A stretch of DNA of 64,000 bases from Gordonia sp. 'Campus' (GTDB taxonomy: Bacteria > Actinomycetota > Actinomycetes > Mycobacteriales > Mycobacteriaceae), in NCBI RefSeq assembly GCF_022206305.1, contig NZ_JAKOIW010000022.1:17608-81607 (forward strand), read 5' to 3'. Shown one piece after another: positions 50,943-60,059 of the stretch (its first letter is position 1; each line of letters opens with the position of its first letter). Position numbers and translations under genes: made by a program. The notes beneath the pieces are model-generated. The model searched no databases and was not told the DNA's origin. It saw only the letters and a program-made list of their open reading frames with translations.

Positions 50943-51773
50943 TCAATCCGGCCGTCGGAGGTCGAGCTTGTCGGCGAGGAACCGCAACACGCGGTCGTAG
51001 GCGTCGCGGGTGGGTTGTCCCGGTTCATCGATCAGATCCTCGGTCAGGACCGAATGGGGTTGGGGGAGCATCGAATCCGGGTTGCCTGACTCGTCGGGGA
51101 GTTCGACACCGATGAATGCGTCGCCGAGAACCTCGCGCAGATAGTCGAACCGGGAGCCGGGGACGAGTCGGTCGCCGGCGAAACGCAACCCCATCACCTC
51201 GAGCCCGCGGGCGCAGCGCGCCTGTACCAGCGCGAGATCGGGACCGCTCACGTCGATGGCGCGGGCTCGTCCGGGCAGCACCGCGAACGGTAGCGACGGC
51301 TGGGACAGCACCGGGGCGAGCATCCGCTCGTCGGTCGCCATCGCCAGCGCGAATCCGCCGGTGAAACACATCCCGACCGCGCCCACCCCCGGCCCGCCGC
51401 ACCGGTCGTGTTCGCGGGCCGCCAGCGCACGTAACCACGATGCGACCGGAGACGTCTTGCCCGTCGCGAGGATGGTGAACTCGCGGCTGATGCAGGCCTT
51501 GGTGATGGTGCTCAACATGTGGGTCGCCGAGGCCACCGCACCGAGGTTGTCCGGTCGTGGGTCGCGACCGTCGACACCGAACAGCGACGGCATCACCGCG
51601 GTCGCGCCGGTGGCCGCGATCCGGCGGGCGACATCGGCGACCTTGGGGCTGATGCCGGGCATCTCGGCGATGACGATGACTGCCGGGCCCGTGCCCTTGC
51701 GGTGGACCCGGCGGGTGTCGCCGCACAGGGTGACGTCTTCGGCGTCGAAATCGTCGAGCGGGTCGTCGGCCAT
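50943..51773 (-). CDS. Dienelactone hydrolase family protein
   Basis: A 276-residue alpha/beta hydrolase from ATG 51773 (MADDPLDDFDAEDV). The nucleophile elbow is GMCFTGG, with cysteine as in dienelactone hydrolases, and the family start VIVIAEMPGISPKVADVARRIAATGATAVMPSLFG is clear. Substrate unknown. It lies four bases after the F420-type oxidoreductase gene on the same strand. The frame extends upstream to 51839 within that gene but is not needed. Confidence 0.8.
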   Translation of the reverse strand: MADDPLDDFDAEDVTLCGDTRRVHRKGTGPAVIVIAEMPGISPKVADVARRIAATGATAVMPSLFGVDGRDPRPDNLGAVASATHMLSTITKACISREFTILATGKTSPVASWLRALAAREHDRCGGPGVGAVGMCFTGGFALAMATDERMLAPVLSQPSLPFAVLPGRARAIDVSGPDLALVQARCARGLEVMGLRFAGDRLVPGSRFDYLREVLGDAFIGVELPDESGNPDSMLPQPHSVLTEDLIDEPGQPTRDAYDRVLRFLADKLDLRRPD

Positions 51774-51777
51774 CGGT

Positions 51778-52152
51778 TCAGGCCCTGCTGAGCGTGCCGA
51801 GGAGCGCGGAGTCGAAGAACCGCCCTGGGATTCGTGCACCGGACGCGAGATCGGGGGAGTCCGACGGCACCACCCGGGGGCCGGTGACGCGGTAGTGCCG
51901 GTTCTTGCGGATCAGGCCGAAGTCGCCGGCCGCCTGCACGTTTCGGACCCAGTCGGTGTCCCGGCCGTAGGTGAGGATGATCGTCAGTCGGTCGCCGTCG
52001 ACCCACGCGAGCACCGGGATCCGGTACAACGTGCCCGACTTGCGCCCGACGTGCTCGACCAGCGCGTACGGCGCCAGACGGGGTGCCCACAGACGTTGGA
52101 TCGGGTTGGTGACGACCTTGTTGAATCGGGCGACCGCGCGGGGGATTCGCAT
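51778..52152 (-). CDS. Deazaflavin (F420)-dependent nitroreductase-family protein
   Basis: A 124-residue split-barrel protein of the DDN-like family, which uses reduced coenzyme F420 to reduce quinones and nitroaromatics. Diagnostic stretches are LVEHVGRKSGTLYRIPVLAW and YGRDTDWVRNVQAAG, both F420-contact regions. Full-length Ddn is about 150 residues, so this is a short member. It is in an operon with the downstream hydrolase. Confidence 0.82.
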   Translation of the reverse strand: MRIPRAVARFNKVVTNPIQRLWAPRLAPYALVEHVGRKSGTLYRIPVLAWVDGDRLTIILTYGRDTDWVRNVQAAGDFGLIRKNRHYRVTGPRVVPSDSPDLASGARIPGRFFDSALLGTLSRA

Positions 52153-52191
52153 GTCCCCACTGTGCCCGATCGGCGCCGACCTCGCCGGACT

Positions 52192-52905
52192 TCAGGACAG
52201 GATCAGCGTGGCCTTCTCCACCGCGGCGAGCGCGGACACCCGCTCCGGTGTCGCAGCGGTGATCTGAACGAGGCTGCCGCCCACGACGAACGGAGCGAGG
52301 AGGTGATCGACCACCCGACCGGCGGTGTGCCACGGCCGGGTCGACACCACACGGGCGCCGGGTCCGATTCCGTCGCGTTGCGCGGCCGCCCGGGCGGCGT
52401 CGAGTACGGCGGCGGTGGGGTCTCCCTCGAGCGCCGCCGGCGTCGGCCGGCGGGAACTGAACTGGTCGCCGTGCACCCGGACGACACTGCCGTAGTCCCC
52501 GACCCCGGGTGGCAGGTCGCGCAGCGGCAGCGCGAAAGCATCCAGCGAGGCCACCACGACCTCGTCGGCGTCCGGGTGGTCGTCGAGGCGGTCACGACTG
52601 GTGAACACGACCAGCGGGGTGTCGTCGTCGGTGTCGAGGTGCACGTCGGCGCCGGCCCAGAACGCACCGAGCAGGATGCCTGCGGTCTGCCAGTGTTCGG
52701 GCAGATCGACCGCGACGATGTCGCCCTCGACGACGCCGATCTCGTCGACCAGGTAGTTCGCGGTCTTGGCCGCCCAGTTGCCGAGCGTGGCGCCGGAGAG
52801 TTCGGTGCGCTCGCCGGTCGCGTCGTCGTAGTAGGTCAGCAGCGGACGAGTGTGGTCGGCGACCGCGTCGAAGATCGCGTCGGTGATGGTGTTCAGTTGA
52901 CGCAC
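52192..52905 (-). CDS. TIGR03089 family protein (truncated adenylate-forming fold)
   Basis: A 237-residue actinobacterial protein of the TIGR03089 type. It resembles the N-terminal part of AMP-binding enzymes (LLTYYDDATGERTELSGATLGNWAAKTANYLVDEIGVVEGDIVAVDLPEHWQT), but lacks the ATP-binding P-loop and the C-terminal lid, so adenylating activity is doubtful. It sits just downstream of, and overlaps by 13 bases, the LCP ligase gene; the same pair is present in M. tuberculosis (Rv3268-Rv3267). Confidence 0.85.
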   Translation of the reverse strand: MRQLNTITDAIFDAVADHTRPLLTYYDDATGERTELSGATLGNWAAKTANYLVDEIGVVEGDIVAVDLPEHWQTAGILLGAFWAGADVHLDTDDDTPLVVFTSRDRLDDHPDADEVVVASLDAFALPLRDLPPGVGDYGSVVRVHGDQFSSRRPTPAALEGDPTAAVLDAARAAAQRDGIGPGARVVSTRPWHTAGRVVDHLLAPFVVGGSLVQITAATPERVSALAAVEKATLILS

Positions 52906-55112
52906 ATCGGCCCCTTGGTGCCCGCGTTGATCGGCGGGCGTTTGTTGCCGACGCGTTCGCTCGCCGGGGTGTTGTCGGTCTGATCGCCGGTGTCGCTGAT
53001 CGAGCCCGGCCCCGCATAGGTGTTGGTGAGGACCACCTTCAACTGGTCGTCGCCGAGTGCGGGATCGGCCACGACCTCGGCGCCGCCGAGGTCCTTCGCG
53101 AGAAGCCGCGCGGCGTCTCCGGTCTCCTTCGCGTACACGATGGAGTCCTTGGTGTCGGCCTTGCCGCTCGACGTGGCGCCCACCTGAAAACCCTTGTTGG
53201 TCAGTATGTTCGCCACGTTCGACGCCAGACCGTCGATGGTTCCGGCATTCACGACGTCGACCTTGTAATCACCACGCTGCACACCCTGGGCCTGCTTGGG
53301 GGCCAGCAGATCGCTCGTGAAGTTCTGCACCTCACGGGGATCCACCTGCACAACGCTCTGCTGACCGTCTTCGCTCCAGCCCTGCTCGGTGACGATCGGG
53401 ATGGTCGCGAACTTCACCCGGCCACCACTGAGATCCTTGAGCTGCTCGGCGAAATGGATGATGTCCCAGTCGTCGTCGATGACCACCGACCGGGAGACGG
53501 CATCCTGCAGCTCACCCAGCTTGCCGGGGTCGGTGAGCGTGCCCGCGGAGAGGATCTTCTGGGTCAGGGATGCCATGAACGCCTGCTGGCGGGTGATCCG
53601 GTCCAGGTCGCCTCGGGGGAGACCGTGACGCTGGCGTACGAAGCTCAGTGCCTTCGGGCCGTTGAGCGTCTGGCGCCCGGCCTTGAACCGCGCACCGCTG
53701 TAGGGGTCCCGAACGGCGTCGTTGAGACACACGTCGATGCCGCCGGCCGCGTTCGTCAGCAGCACGAAGCCGAGCAGCCCGACCTCCGCGTAGTGGTCGA
53801 CCTGCACACCGGTGAGGTTGGCGACGGTGTCCACGAGGGCTTTCCGGCCGGCGAGGGTGCCCTCGGACTCGGCCTGCTCCTCGGACTTCCCGTCGCCGAC
53901 GGCCCGCGCCCGTACCCCCTCGCGGGTGGTTCCGTAGGCGGCATTGATCTTGCTCATCCCGATGCCCGGGACGTCGACGTAGGAGTCGCGGGGGATGGAG
54001 ATCGCGGTCGCCGACGAGCCGTCGTCCGGGATGCGGATGAGCAGGATCGTGTCGGTGTTGGTGGCGACCTCGTCGCCGGAACGGAGCAGTTTGAGTTCCT
54101 CGGGCGACAACGGGTTGCCCTTCGCGTCGGTCCGCGAATCGGTGCCGACCAACAGGATGTCGACGGCGCCGTCCTGGGCGCCGCCGCCGAGGTCGAGTCC
54201 GCCGAGCTGCGTGATGCGGGTCTGCAGATCCGACATCGTGTTCCACGCGTAGCCGGTGCACAGCAGCACGGCCACCGATGCCACCGCGACGATCGCCCGG
54301 CCCCAGCCCGCCCCCGCGGACCAGCCCGCCAGACGACTGCGTCCGCCGCCGGGTGGCGTCGTGGGAGGGGCCGGGACATCGCTCGCGTCGGGGGCGACCG
54401 CAGCGGACGGGGTCGCTGCCGCACCGGTGCGCTTCGGACGGTCGGCCTTGGGCCGGCTCTGGGCGGACTTGCGCGGGCTCTCGGCGGACTTGCGCGGGCG
54501 CCGGTCCGACTTGTCGGCCGTCGGGCCCGATGCGCGGGGGCGCGTCTTCGCATCGTCGGCCGCTGCTTCCCCGGCGGGAACCCGGCGCGTGTGGATCTCA
54601 CCGGAGGAACGTCGGGTGGGACGCGGCTCGCTCGGCCGTGATCGCCGGGAGGGCGCGGGCTCGACCGCCTCGGGGGCCGCCCGGCGGGTGCCCGGGGCGC
54701 GTCGACCGGGTGTCCGGGGCTGGTCGCCGTGCATCGGCTCAGCGGGCCTCTTACGCGCACGCGGCGATCCGTCCTGCGCGTGTGAACGCTCCGGTGGCGG
54801 CTGGCGCCGACCGCGGTGCTGTTGGCTCTCGTGGTTCTCCGGGGGACGCGGGGCGCGGCGCCGCGGGGGCGGCGAGCCGAGCTCGCCCCCGGCGGGTTCG
54901 CGGCGTGTCCTGGGATCCTGGCGTGCCCTGGGGTCGTGGCGTGCCCTGGGGTCCTGGCGTGCACGGGGATCCTGGCGTGCGCCGGGTTCGCGTCGAGTGT
55001 GCGGATCGGAACCGCGTCGCGCATCGGGCGCGGGCTGGCGACCGTCGGGTCCCGACGGTGTCGCGCGCCGCGGTTGCGGACGCCCGCGACGGCCGTCGGA
55101 TGGTGAATCCAC
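52893..55112 (-). CDS. LytR-CpsA-Psr (LCP) family cell-wall ligase with long basic N-terminus
   Basis: A 739-residue LCP protein expected to attach arabinogalactan (or another glycopolymer) to peptidoglycan. Residues 1-280 are disordered and very basic, with RQDPRA-type repeats; one membrane helix follows (about 283-303). The LCP catalytic domain has VDILLVGTDSRTD, AISIPRDSYVDVPG, KINAAYG, and FVRQRHGLPRGDLDRITRQQAFM with the pyrophosphate-binding arginines. A LytR_C domain lies at about 590-690. Start GTG 55112 behind GAAAGGGA. M. tuberculosis Lcp1 has a much shorter N-terminus, so the first third is an odd extension. Confidence 0.88.
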   Translation of the reverse strand: MDSPSDGRRGRPQPRRATPSGPDGRQPAPDARRGSDPHTRREPGARQDPRARQDPRARHDPRARQDPRTRREPAGGELGSPPPRRRAPRPPENHESQQHRGRRQPPPERSHAQDGSPRARKRPAEPMHGDQPRTPGRRAPGTRRAAPEAVEPAPSRRSRPSEPRPTRRSSGEIHTRRVPAGEAAADDAKTRPRASGPTADKSDRRPRKSAESPRKSAQSRPKADRPKRTGAAATPSAAVAPDASDVPAPPTTPPGGGRSRLAGWSAGAGWGRAIVAVASVAVLLCTGYAWNTMSDLQTRITQLGGLDLGGGAQDGAVDILLVGTDSRTDAKGNPLSPEELKLLRSGDEVATNTDTILLIRIPDDGSSATAISIPRDSYVDVPGIGMSKINAAYGTTREGVRARAVGDGKSEEQAESEGTLAGRKALVDTVANLTGVQVDHYAEVGLLGFVLLTNAAGGIDVCLNDAVRDPYSGARFKAGRQTLNGPKALSFVRQRHGLPRGDLDRITRQQAFMASLTQKILSAGTLTDPGKLGELQDAVSRSVVIDDDWDIIHFAEQLKDLSGGRVKFATIPIVTEQGWSEDGQQSVVQVDPREVQNFTSDLLAPKQAQGVQRGDYKVDVVNAGTIDGLASNVANILTNKGFQVGATSSGKADTKDSIVYAKETGDAARLLAKDLGGAEVVADPALGDDQLKVVLTNTYAGPGSISDTGDQTDNTPASERVGNKRPPINAGTKGPMCVN
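54909..54980. repeat. Four 18-base tandem repeats in the LCP N-terminal region
   Basis: Copies at 54909-54926, 54927-54944, 54945-54962 and 54963-54980 share CCTGGGATCCTGGCGTGC with one to three changes each. On the coding (minus) strand they give ARQDPR/ARHDPR hexapeptide repeats. Confidence 0.85.
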
Positions 55113-55317
55113 TGGTGAACGGTCCCTTTCGCGGTTCGGACATCGGACCGGCGGTCGGCGCGACCTGCGGTGACGCCCGGGGATGTCGGTACTGATGTGA
55201 AAGACGGGTCAGTTGGTGTGCAGTCGTCAGGCTACTGAAGTGATCCGGGAATTCGAGAACGCAACGCCGGGGAGTCGAGTAGCCGTCGTCACGCCGAGCC
55301 CCGCCAGGTGCGGCACG

Positions 55318-56286
55318 ATGGTGCTCATGCGCGTCACGCCCAGCACCCCGACCGTGTACATCGTCGGAGCCGGAGGACAACTCGGCACCGCCCTGCAGGC
55401 CGGGTCGGCCCGCGTTCCCGACTCCGTCGTCGTCCGGCCGCTCACCTCGGCCGACATCGACATCGCCGACGCGACGTCGGTGGCCGCCGCACTCGGTGAC
55501 CTCGCCGAGGGCGACGTCGTCCTCAACTGCGCCGCCTACACCGACGTCGACGGGGCGGAATCCGACGTCGACGGAGCCCATCGGGTCAACGTCACCGGGC
55601 CCACGGTGCTGGCCGGGCAGACGGCGGCCGCGGGTGCCTGGCTCATCCACGTCTCGACCGACTACGTCTTCCCCGGGACCCCCGGCGCGTCATCGGCAGA
55701 TGCCGGGTCGGCCGGGTATGAGCCCGACGATGTGCGTGACCGTCCGGCCACCGTCTACGGCGCGACGAAGCTCGACGGCGAGCGCGCCGCCCTGGCCGCG
55801 GACCCCGGCACGACCGTGGTGCGGACCGCGTGGGTCTACACCGGCGGACCCGACAGTCTCGACTTCGTCGGGACGATGCGACGTCTCGAACAGTCGCGGG
55901 ACACGGTGTCGGTCGTCGACGACCAGCTCGGCTCGCCGACCTACTGTCCCGACCTCGCCGACGGTCTGTGGGAACTGGTCGCGAACGGGGTGCGCACACC
56001 CGGTTCGCGGCCGGACGCGGCAGGCTCGGTGCTGCACGCGACCAACGCGGGCAGCGCCACCTGGTTCGACGTCGCCCGGGGCGTCTTCGAGGAGGTGGGT
56101 GCCGATCCCGGTCGCGTCCTGCCGACCACGACCGCGCACTTCCCGCGGCCGGCGCCCCGACCCGCCTACTCGGTGTTGTCCGGACGTTCCTGGGCGGACG
56201 CGGGACTCACCCCGCTGCGCGGATGGCGGGAGGCGCTGCACGCGGCGATCGCCGCGCCGGACGCCCGCGACGGTTCGTTACCCTGA
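55318..56286 (+). CDS. rmlD: dTDP-4-dehydrorhamnose reductase
   Basis: The last enzyme of dTDP-L-rhamnose synthesis, needed for the rhamnose-GlcNAc linker of arabinogalactan. About 322 residues from ATG 55318 (MVLMRVTPS; AGGTG lies 7 bases upstream), or slightly shorter from ATG 55327. Motifs: YIVGAGGQLG cofactor site, NCAAYTDVDGAE, HVSTDYVFPG and the active-site YGATKLDGE. The next gene, wbbL, starts four bases after the stop. Confidence 0.93.
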   Translation: MVLMRVTPSTPTVYIVGAGGQLGTALQAGSARVPDSVVVRPLTSADIDIADATSVAAALGDLAEGDVVLNCAAYTDVDGAESDVDGAHRVNVTGPTVLAGQTAAAGAWLIHVSTDYVFPGTPGASSADAGSAGYEPDDVRDRPATVYGATKLDGERAALAADPGTTVVRTAWVYTGGPDSLDFVGTMRRLEQSRDTVSVVDDQLGSPTYCPDLADGLWELVANGVRTPGSRPDAAGSVLHATNAGSATWFDVARGVFEEVGADPGRVLPTTTAHFPRPAPRPAYSVLSGRSWADAGLTPLRGWREALHAAIAAPDARDGSLP

Positions 56287-56290
56287 GCCC

Positions 56291-57169
56291 GTGTCTGTTC
56301 AGCCAGCCGTCGTGACGGTGACCTACTTCTCCGGTGACCACCTCGCGACCTTCCTGCGGAGCCTCGCCGAGGTCACCGACGAGATGCCGCAGGTGATCAT
56401 CGCCGACAACGGTTCGGAGGACGGTGCGCCGGAGCTGGCCGAGAAGGAATACGAGACCGTCACGCTCGTGCGCACGGGCGGCAACATCGGCTACGGCGGG
56501 GCGATGAACCGCGGGGTCGCCGAGGTCGACCCGGAGGTCGACTACATCCTCATCTCCAACCCGGACGTCGAATGGAAGCCGGGTGCCATCGACGAGCTGA
56601 TGGCGGCCGCGCAGCGCTGGCCGCGTGCGGGCTCGCTCGGACCGCTGATCCGCGAGCCCGATGGGTCGGTCTATCCATCGGCGCGCCGGGTACCCGACCT
56701 CGTGTCCGGGACCGGCCACGCCATCCTCGGCACGGTGTGGAAGTCCAATCCGTGGACCGCCGCCTACCGGGCGGACGACGAGACCCCGTCAGAGCGCCCG
56801 GTCGGGTGGCTGTCGGGGTCCTGCCTGTTGGTCCGGCGCGAGGCCTTCGAAGCCATCGGCGGATTCGACGCCCGGTACTTCATGTACATGGAGGACGTGG
56901 ATCTCGGTGACCGACTCGGCAAGGCCGGCTGGCAGAACGTCTACGTGCCCACCGCGGAGGTGGTGCACACAAAGGGGCACAGCGCCGGTCGGCACCCGGA
57001 GAAGATGCTCCCGGCCCACCATCGCAGCGCCTACCGCTTCCAGGCCGATCGCAACCCCGGGCCCTGGCGTGCGCCCCTGCGCCTGGCGTTGCGTGTCGGT
57101 CTGGCGGCGCGATCCCGACTGGCCGTACGCGCGGCGCGCCGCGCGTCGGCGAGCGAAAACGCCCGATGA
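56291..57169 (+). CDS. wbbL: dTDP-rhamnosyltransferase WbbL (GT2)
   Basis: A 292-residue GT2 glycosyltransferase that adds rhamnose from dTDP-rhamnose to decaprenyl-PP-GlcNAc, completing the arabinogalactan linker. GTG start at 56291. Motifs: VVTVTYFSGDHLATFLRSL, IADNGSEDG, GGNIGYGGAMNRG, LISNPDVEW (DxD-like), and SCLLVRREAFEAIGGFD with FMYMEDVDLGDR. Placed in tandem after rmlD as in mycobacteria. The frame is open far upstream inside rmlD but that part is not coding. Confidence 0.93.
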   Translation: MSVQPAVVTVTYFSGDHLATFLRSLAEVTDEMPQVIIADNGSEDGAPELAEKEYETVTLVRTGGNIGYGGAMNRGVAEVDPEVDYILISNPDVEWKPGAIDELMAAAQRWPRAGSLGPLIREPDGSVYPSARRVPDLVSGTGHAILGTVWKSNPWTAAYRADDETPSERPVGWLSGSCLLVRREAFEAIGGFDARYFMYMEDVDLGDRLGKAGWQNVYVPTAEVVHTKGHSAGRHPEKMLPAHHRSAYRFQADRNPGPWRAPLRLALRVGLAARSRLAVRAARRASASENAR

Positions 57170-57214
57170 GTGCTGAAGTGAGTTGGTGACCACGTGGAGA
57201 AAGGGACCGATCTA

Positions 57215-58348
57215 GTGGATGACTACACCGTGCGGGAGTCGGTGGGGAGCGACATCGTCGGGGGATCGGACAACGTCACCGAGGATGTCGAAGCCGTCAT
57301 CCTCGTGGGCGGCAAGGGAACTCGGCTGCGGCCGTTGACGCTGTCGGCGCCCAAACCCATGTTGCCCACCGCGGGGCTGCCTTTCCTGACGCATCTGCTC
57401 TCCCGAATCCGGGCCGCGGGCATCCGGGACATCGTGCTGAGCACCTCCTTCAAGGCCGAGACGTTCAGCGAGTACTACGGCGACGGATCGAAACTCGGCC
57501 TCCGGATGCGCTACGTGACCGAGGACGAGCCACTCGGCACCGGCGGGGGTATCCGCAACGTGCTCGACCAGCTGACCGCGAGCACCATCGTGGTGTTCAA
57601 CGGAGATGTGCTCGGCGGCACCGATGTTCGCGATGTCATCGACGCCCATCGCACGGCCGACGCCGACGTCACCATCCATCTGGTGCGCGTGAGCGACCCG
57701 CGTGCGTTCGGGTGTGTGCCGACCGACGCCGACGGTCGTGTCACCGCGTTCCTCGAGAAGACGCAGGACCCGCCGACCGACCAGATCAACGCCGGCACCT
57801 ACGTGTTCAAGCGCGAGATCATCGAGTCGATCCCGGCCGGGTTGCCCGTCTCGGTCGAACGCGAGGTGTTCCCGCGGTTGCTGGTCGAGGGCAAGCATGT
57901 CCACGCCCACGTCGACCACGCCTACTGGCGTGACATGGGAACCCCCGAGGACTTCGTCCGCGGCTCGTCGGACCTCGTCCGCGGCATCGCGCCGTCCCCC
58001 GCGCTCGGAGACCGGCGCGGTGAGTCGCTCGTCCACGACGGTGCGGGTGTCGGACCGGGAGCACTCCTGATCGGCGGGACCGTGGTCGGTCGTGGCGCCG
58101 AGATCGGCCCGCGTGCACGCCTCGACGGCGCGGTGGTCTTCGACGGCGCCGTGATCGAGGCGGGGGCCGTGGTGGAACGGTCCATCATCGGGTTCGGGGC
58201 GCGTATCGGTCCGCGAGCTCTGGTGCGCGACACCGTGATCGGTGACGGCGCGAACATCGGTGCCCGGTGCGAGCTGCTGCGCGGCGCACGTGTCTGGCCG
58301 GGGATCGAGATCCCCGACAACGGGGTCCGGTTCTCGACCGACGTCTAG
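57215..58348 (+). CDS. manB: Mannose-1-phosphate guanylyltransferase (Rv3264c ManB-type)
   Basis: Makes GDP-mannose for mannolipids and glycoproteins. The protein has about 377 residues from GTG 57215 (VDDYTVRESV), behind an AGAAAGGGA ribosome site; GTG 57194 would add seven. The nucleotidyltransferase domain has AVILVGGKGTRLRPLTLSAPKPMLP and FNGDVLGGTD; the C-terminal part is a left-handed beta-helix with hexapeptide-like repeats (GALLIGGTVVGRGAEIGPRARLDGAVVFDGAV...). The wbbL-manB neighbourhood is conserved with M. tuberculosis. Confidence 0.92.
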   Translation: MDDYTVRESVGSDIVGGSDNVTEDVEAVILVGGKGTRLRPLTLSAPKPMLPTAGLPFLTHLLSRIRAAGIRDIVLSTSFKAETFSEYYGDGSKLGLRMRYVTEDEPLGTGGGIRNVLDQLTASTIVVFNGDVLGGTDVRDVIDAHRTADADVTIHLVRVSDPRAFGCVPTDADGRVTAFLEKTQDPPTDQINAGTYVFKREIIESIPAGLPVSVEREVFPRLLVEGKHVHAHVDHAYWRDMGTPEDFVRGSSDLVRGIAPSPALGDRRGESLVHDGAGVGPGALLIGGTVVGRGAEIGPRARLDGAVVFDGAVIEAGAVVERSIIGFGARIGPRALVRDTVIGDGANIGARCELLRGARVWPGIEIPDNGVRFSTDV

Positions 58349-58349
58349 A

Positions 58350-58997
58350 TCAGCGGATCTTGGCCGCCGCGAGGACGCCCGGGCCCAGCGGGATGACGAC
58401 GGGGAGCAACTGCTCGTCGTCGGCGATCAGCAGGGCGGCCTCGCGCGCGGCCGCGGTCGGCGGCTCGGTCCGCGCCGGATCGCCGACGGTGCCGTCCGCG
58501 GTCGCGTTGTGCACGACGACGACGCCTCCCGGCCGCAGCATGCGCACGGCCTCGGTGACGAACCGGGGGAGGTCCAGCAGCGGCCCGTCGATGAACACGA
58601 GGTCGTAGGACGCATCGGACAGGCGGGGGAGGACGTCGACGGGGGTGCCGTTGATCAGACGCGTCCGGCCGGGCGCGATGTCGGCACCGGCGAACGACGC
58701 GCGTGCCGCCCGATGGTGTTCGGGCTCGGGGTCGATGGTGGTCAGGACCCCGTCGGCGGCCATGCCGTTCAGGAGCCACAGCCCGCTGACCCCCGTGCCG
58801 GTTCCGATCTCGACGACGGCTCGTGCATCGGCGGCCCGGGCGAGCAGTGCCAGCAGTGCACCGACCGCGGGAGCGACCGGCGAGGCGCCGAGTTCCTCGG
58901 CGCGGGCGCGGGCGGCGATCACGGCCTCGTCCTCGACGATGGCCGACTCGGCGTAGGCGATCAGGTCGTGGCTGCCGGGCGGGGTTGACTCGGTCAC
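58350..58997 (-). CDS. SAM-dependent O-methyltransferase (Rv1220c-like)
   Basis: A 215-residue class I methyltransferase of the catechol-O-methyltransferase-like group: AVVEIGTGTGVSGLWLLNGM (SAM-binding), TTIDPEPEHHRAAR, SYDLVFIDGPLLDLP and LRPGGVVVVHNA. Substrate unknown; synteny with sigE is conserved in mycobacteria. GTG start at 58997. It converges with manB with one base between the stops and is divergent from sigE. Confidence 0.9.
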   Translation of the reverse strand: MTESTPPGSHDLIAYAESAIVEDEAVIAARARAEELGASPVAPAVGALLALLARAADARAVVEIGTGTGVSGLWLLNGMAADGVLTTIDPEPEHHRAARASFAGADIAPGRTRLINGTPVDVLPRLSDASYDLVFIDGPLLDLPRFVTEAVRMLRPGGVVVVHNATADGTVGDPARTEPPTAAAREAALLIADDEQLLPVVIPLGPGVLAAAKIR

Positions 58998-59196
58998 GCG
59001 TCGAGGTTAGTCCGAGCCCGGGCCGATCCGTACACGGCACGCCAGACCTGGGCGAATCCGGACCGCCGGCCCCCGCCGGCGCATCCTCAGGGAACACTCA
59101 GGCGCCTCATACGACGGCCACACTCCGATAGGAGAGGGTGAGAGCTGTTCCGGTTGGGACAGTTCGCGGTGGATCGGTGTCGACTCCTGACACATC

Positions 59197-59223
59197 GGGA
59201 ATACCCAACCGGGGTCAGCTGTT
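59197..59223 (+). promoter_or_regulatory. Candidate ECF sigma-factor promoter for sigE
   Basis: GGGAATA (59197-59203) and GTT (59221-59223) with a 17-base spacer match the GGGAAYA-N16/17-GTT pattern of SigE/SigH-type promoters. Transcription would begin about 60 bases before the sigE ATG at 59288 and would favour that start over upstream in-frame codons. Confidence 0.5.
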
Positions 59224-59287
59224 CGAATTCGGTGAGTGCTCTGGGTCACCGGGTGCGTGTTCACGAGAGAGGGACCGACCACCGACC

Positions 59288-59899
59288 ATGACCGTTTCCC
59301 CCGATTCCGCCGACGCTGTTCCGGCGGGTACCGCAGGTTTCGACGCCACCGGCGACGAACTGTTGATGCCGTCCTGGGACGACCTCGTGCGTGAGCACGC
59401 CGACCGCGTCTACCGCCTGGCCTACCGGCTGTCGGGGAACCAGCACGACGCCGAGGACCTCACCCAGGAGACCTTCATCCGGGTGTTCCGGTCGCTGTCG
59501 AACTACCGCCCGGGCACCTTCGAGGGGTGGCTCCACCGCATCACCACCAACCTCTTCCTCGACATGGTCCGTCGTCGCAGCAAGATCCGTATGGAGGCGC
59601 TGCCCGAGGAGTACGACCGCGTCCCGGCCGACACCCCGGACCCGCAGCAGATCTTCGACGCCACCAATCTCGACCCGGACCTGCAGCGCGCGCTGGACTC
59701 CCTCGCACCCGACTTCCGTGCCGCCGTCGTCCTGTGTGACATCGAAGGACTGTCCTACGAGGAGATCTCGGCGACCCTCGGGGTGAAGCTGGGCACCGTC
59801 CGCAGCCGCATCCACCGTGGACGTCAGAGCATCCGCGACGCACTCGCCGCCCAGGGGCACACGAGCAGTCGCTCGGTGGCCATCGGCTCGTCTGCCTGA
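59288..59899 (+). CDS. sigE: ECF sigma factor SigE (envelope stress)
   Basis: A 203-residue ECF sigma factor from ATG 59288. Region 2 has [33 protein letters not shown] and [20 protein letters not shown]; region 4 has [51 protein letters not shown]. The open frame continues to 59138 (253 residues), close to the longest M. tuberculosis SigE form, so an alternative upstream start is possible, but the candidate ECF promoter would lie inside it. rseA and htrA follow, as in mycobacteria. The 290-base region before the gene is otherwise noncoding. Confidence 0.94.
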   Translation: MTVSPDSADAVPAGTAGFDATGDELLMPSWDDLVREHADRVYRLAYRLSGNQHDAEDLTQETFIRVFRSLSNYRPGTFEGWLHRITTNLFLDMVRRRSKIRMEALPEEYDRVPADTPDPQQIFDATNLDPDLQRALDSLAPDFRAAVVLCDIEGLSYEEISATLGVKLGTVRSRIHRGRQSIRDALAAQGHTSSRSVAIGSSA

Positions 59900-60059
59900 C
59901 CTCGACCGGCCTGACCGCCGGCCCTCGGGAACCCCGCGCGGCCCGGGTTCGTTGGGCGTCTCGGATAGTGTGGGACAGCGCTAGGCTGGGACACACAAAG
60001 CTGGGCTACACACGAATCACATCGTGCGGCGGTTTCGTCGTGGAGAGGGGTGAACGACG

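Noticed and set aside
53454..54641. 395-residue open frame opposite the LCP gene
   Set aside because: It is antisense to the catalytic domain of a clear LCP protein and has no recognisable features.
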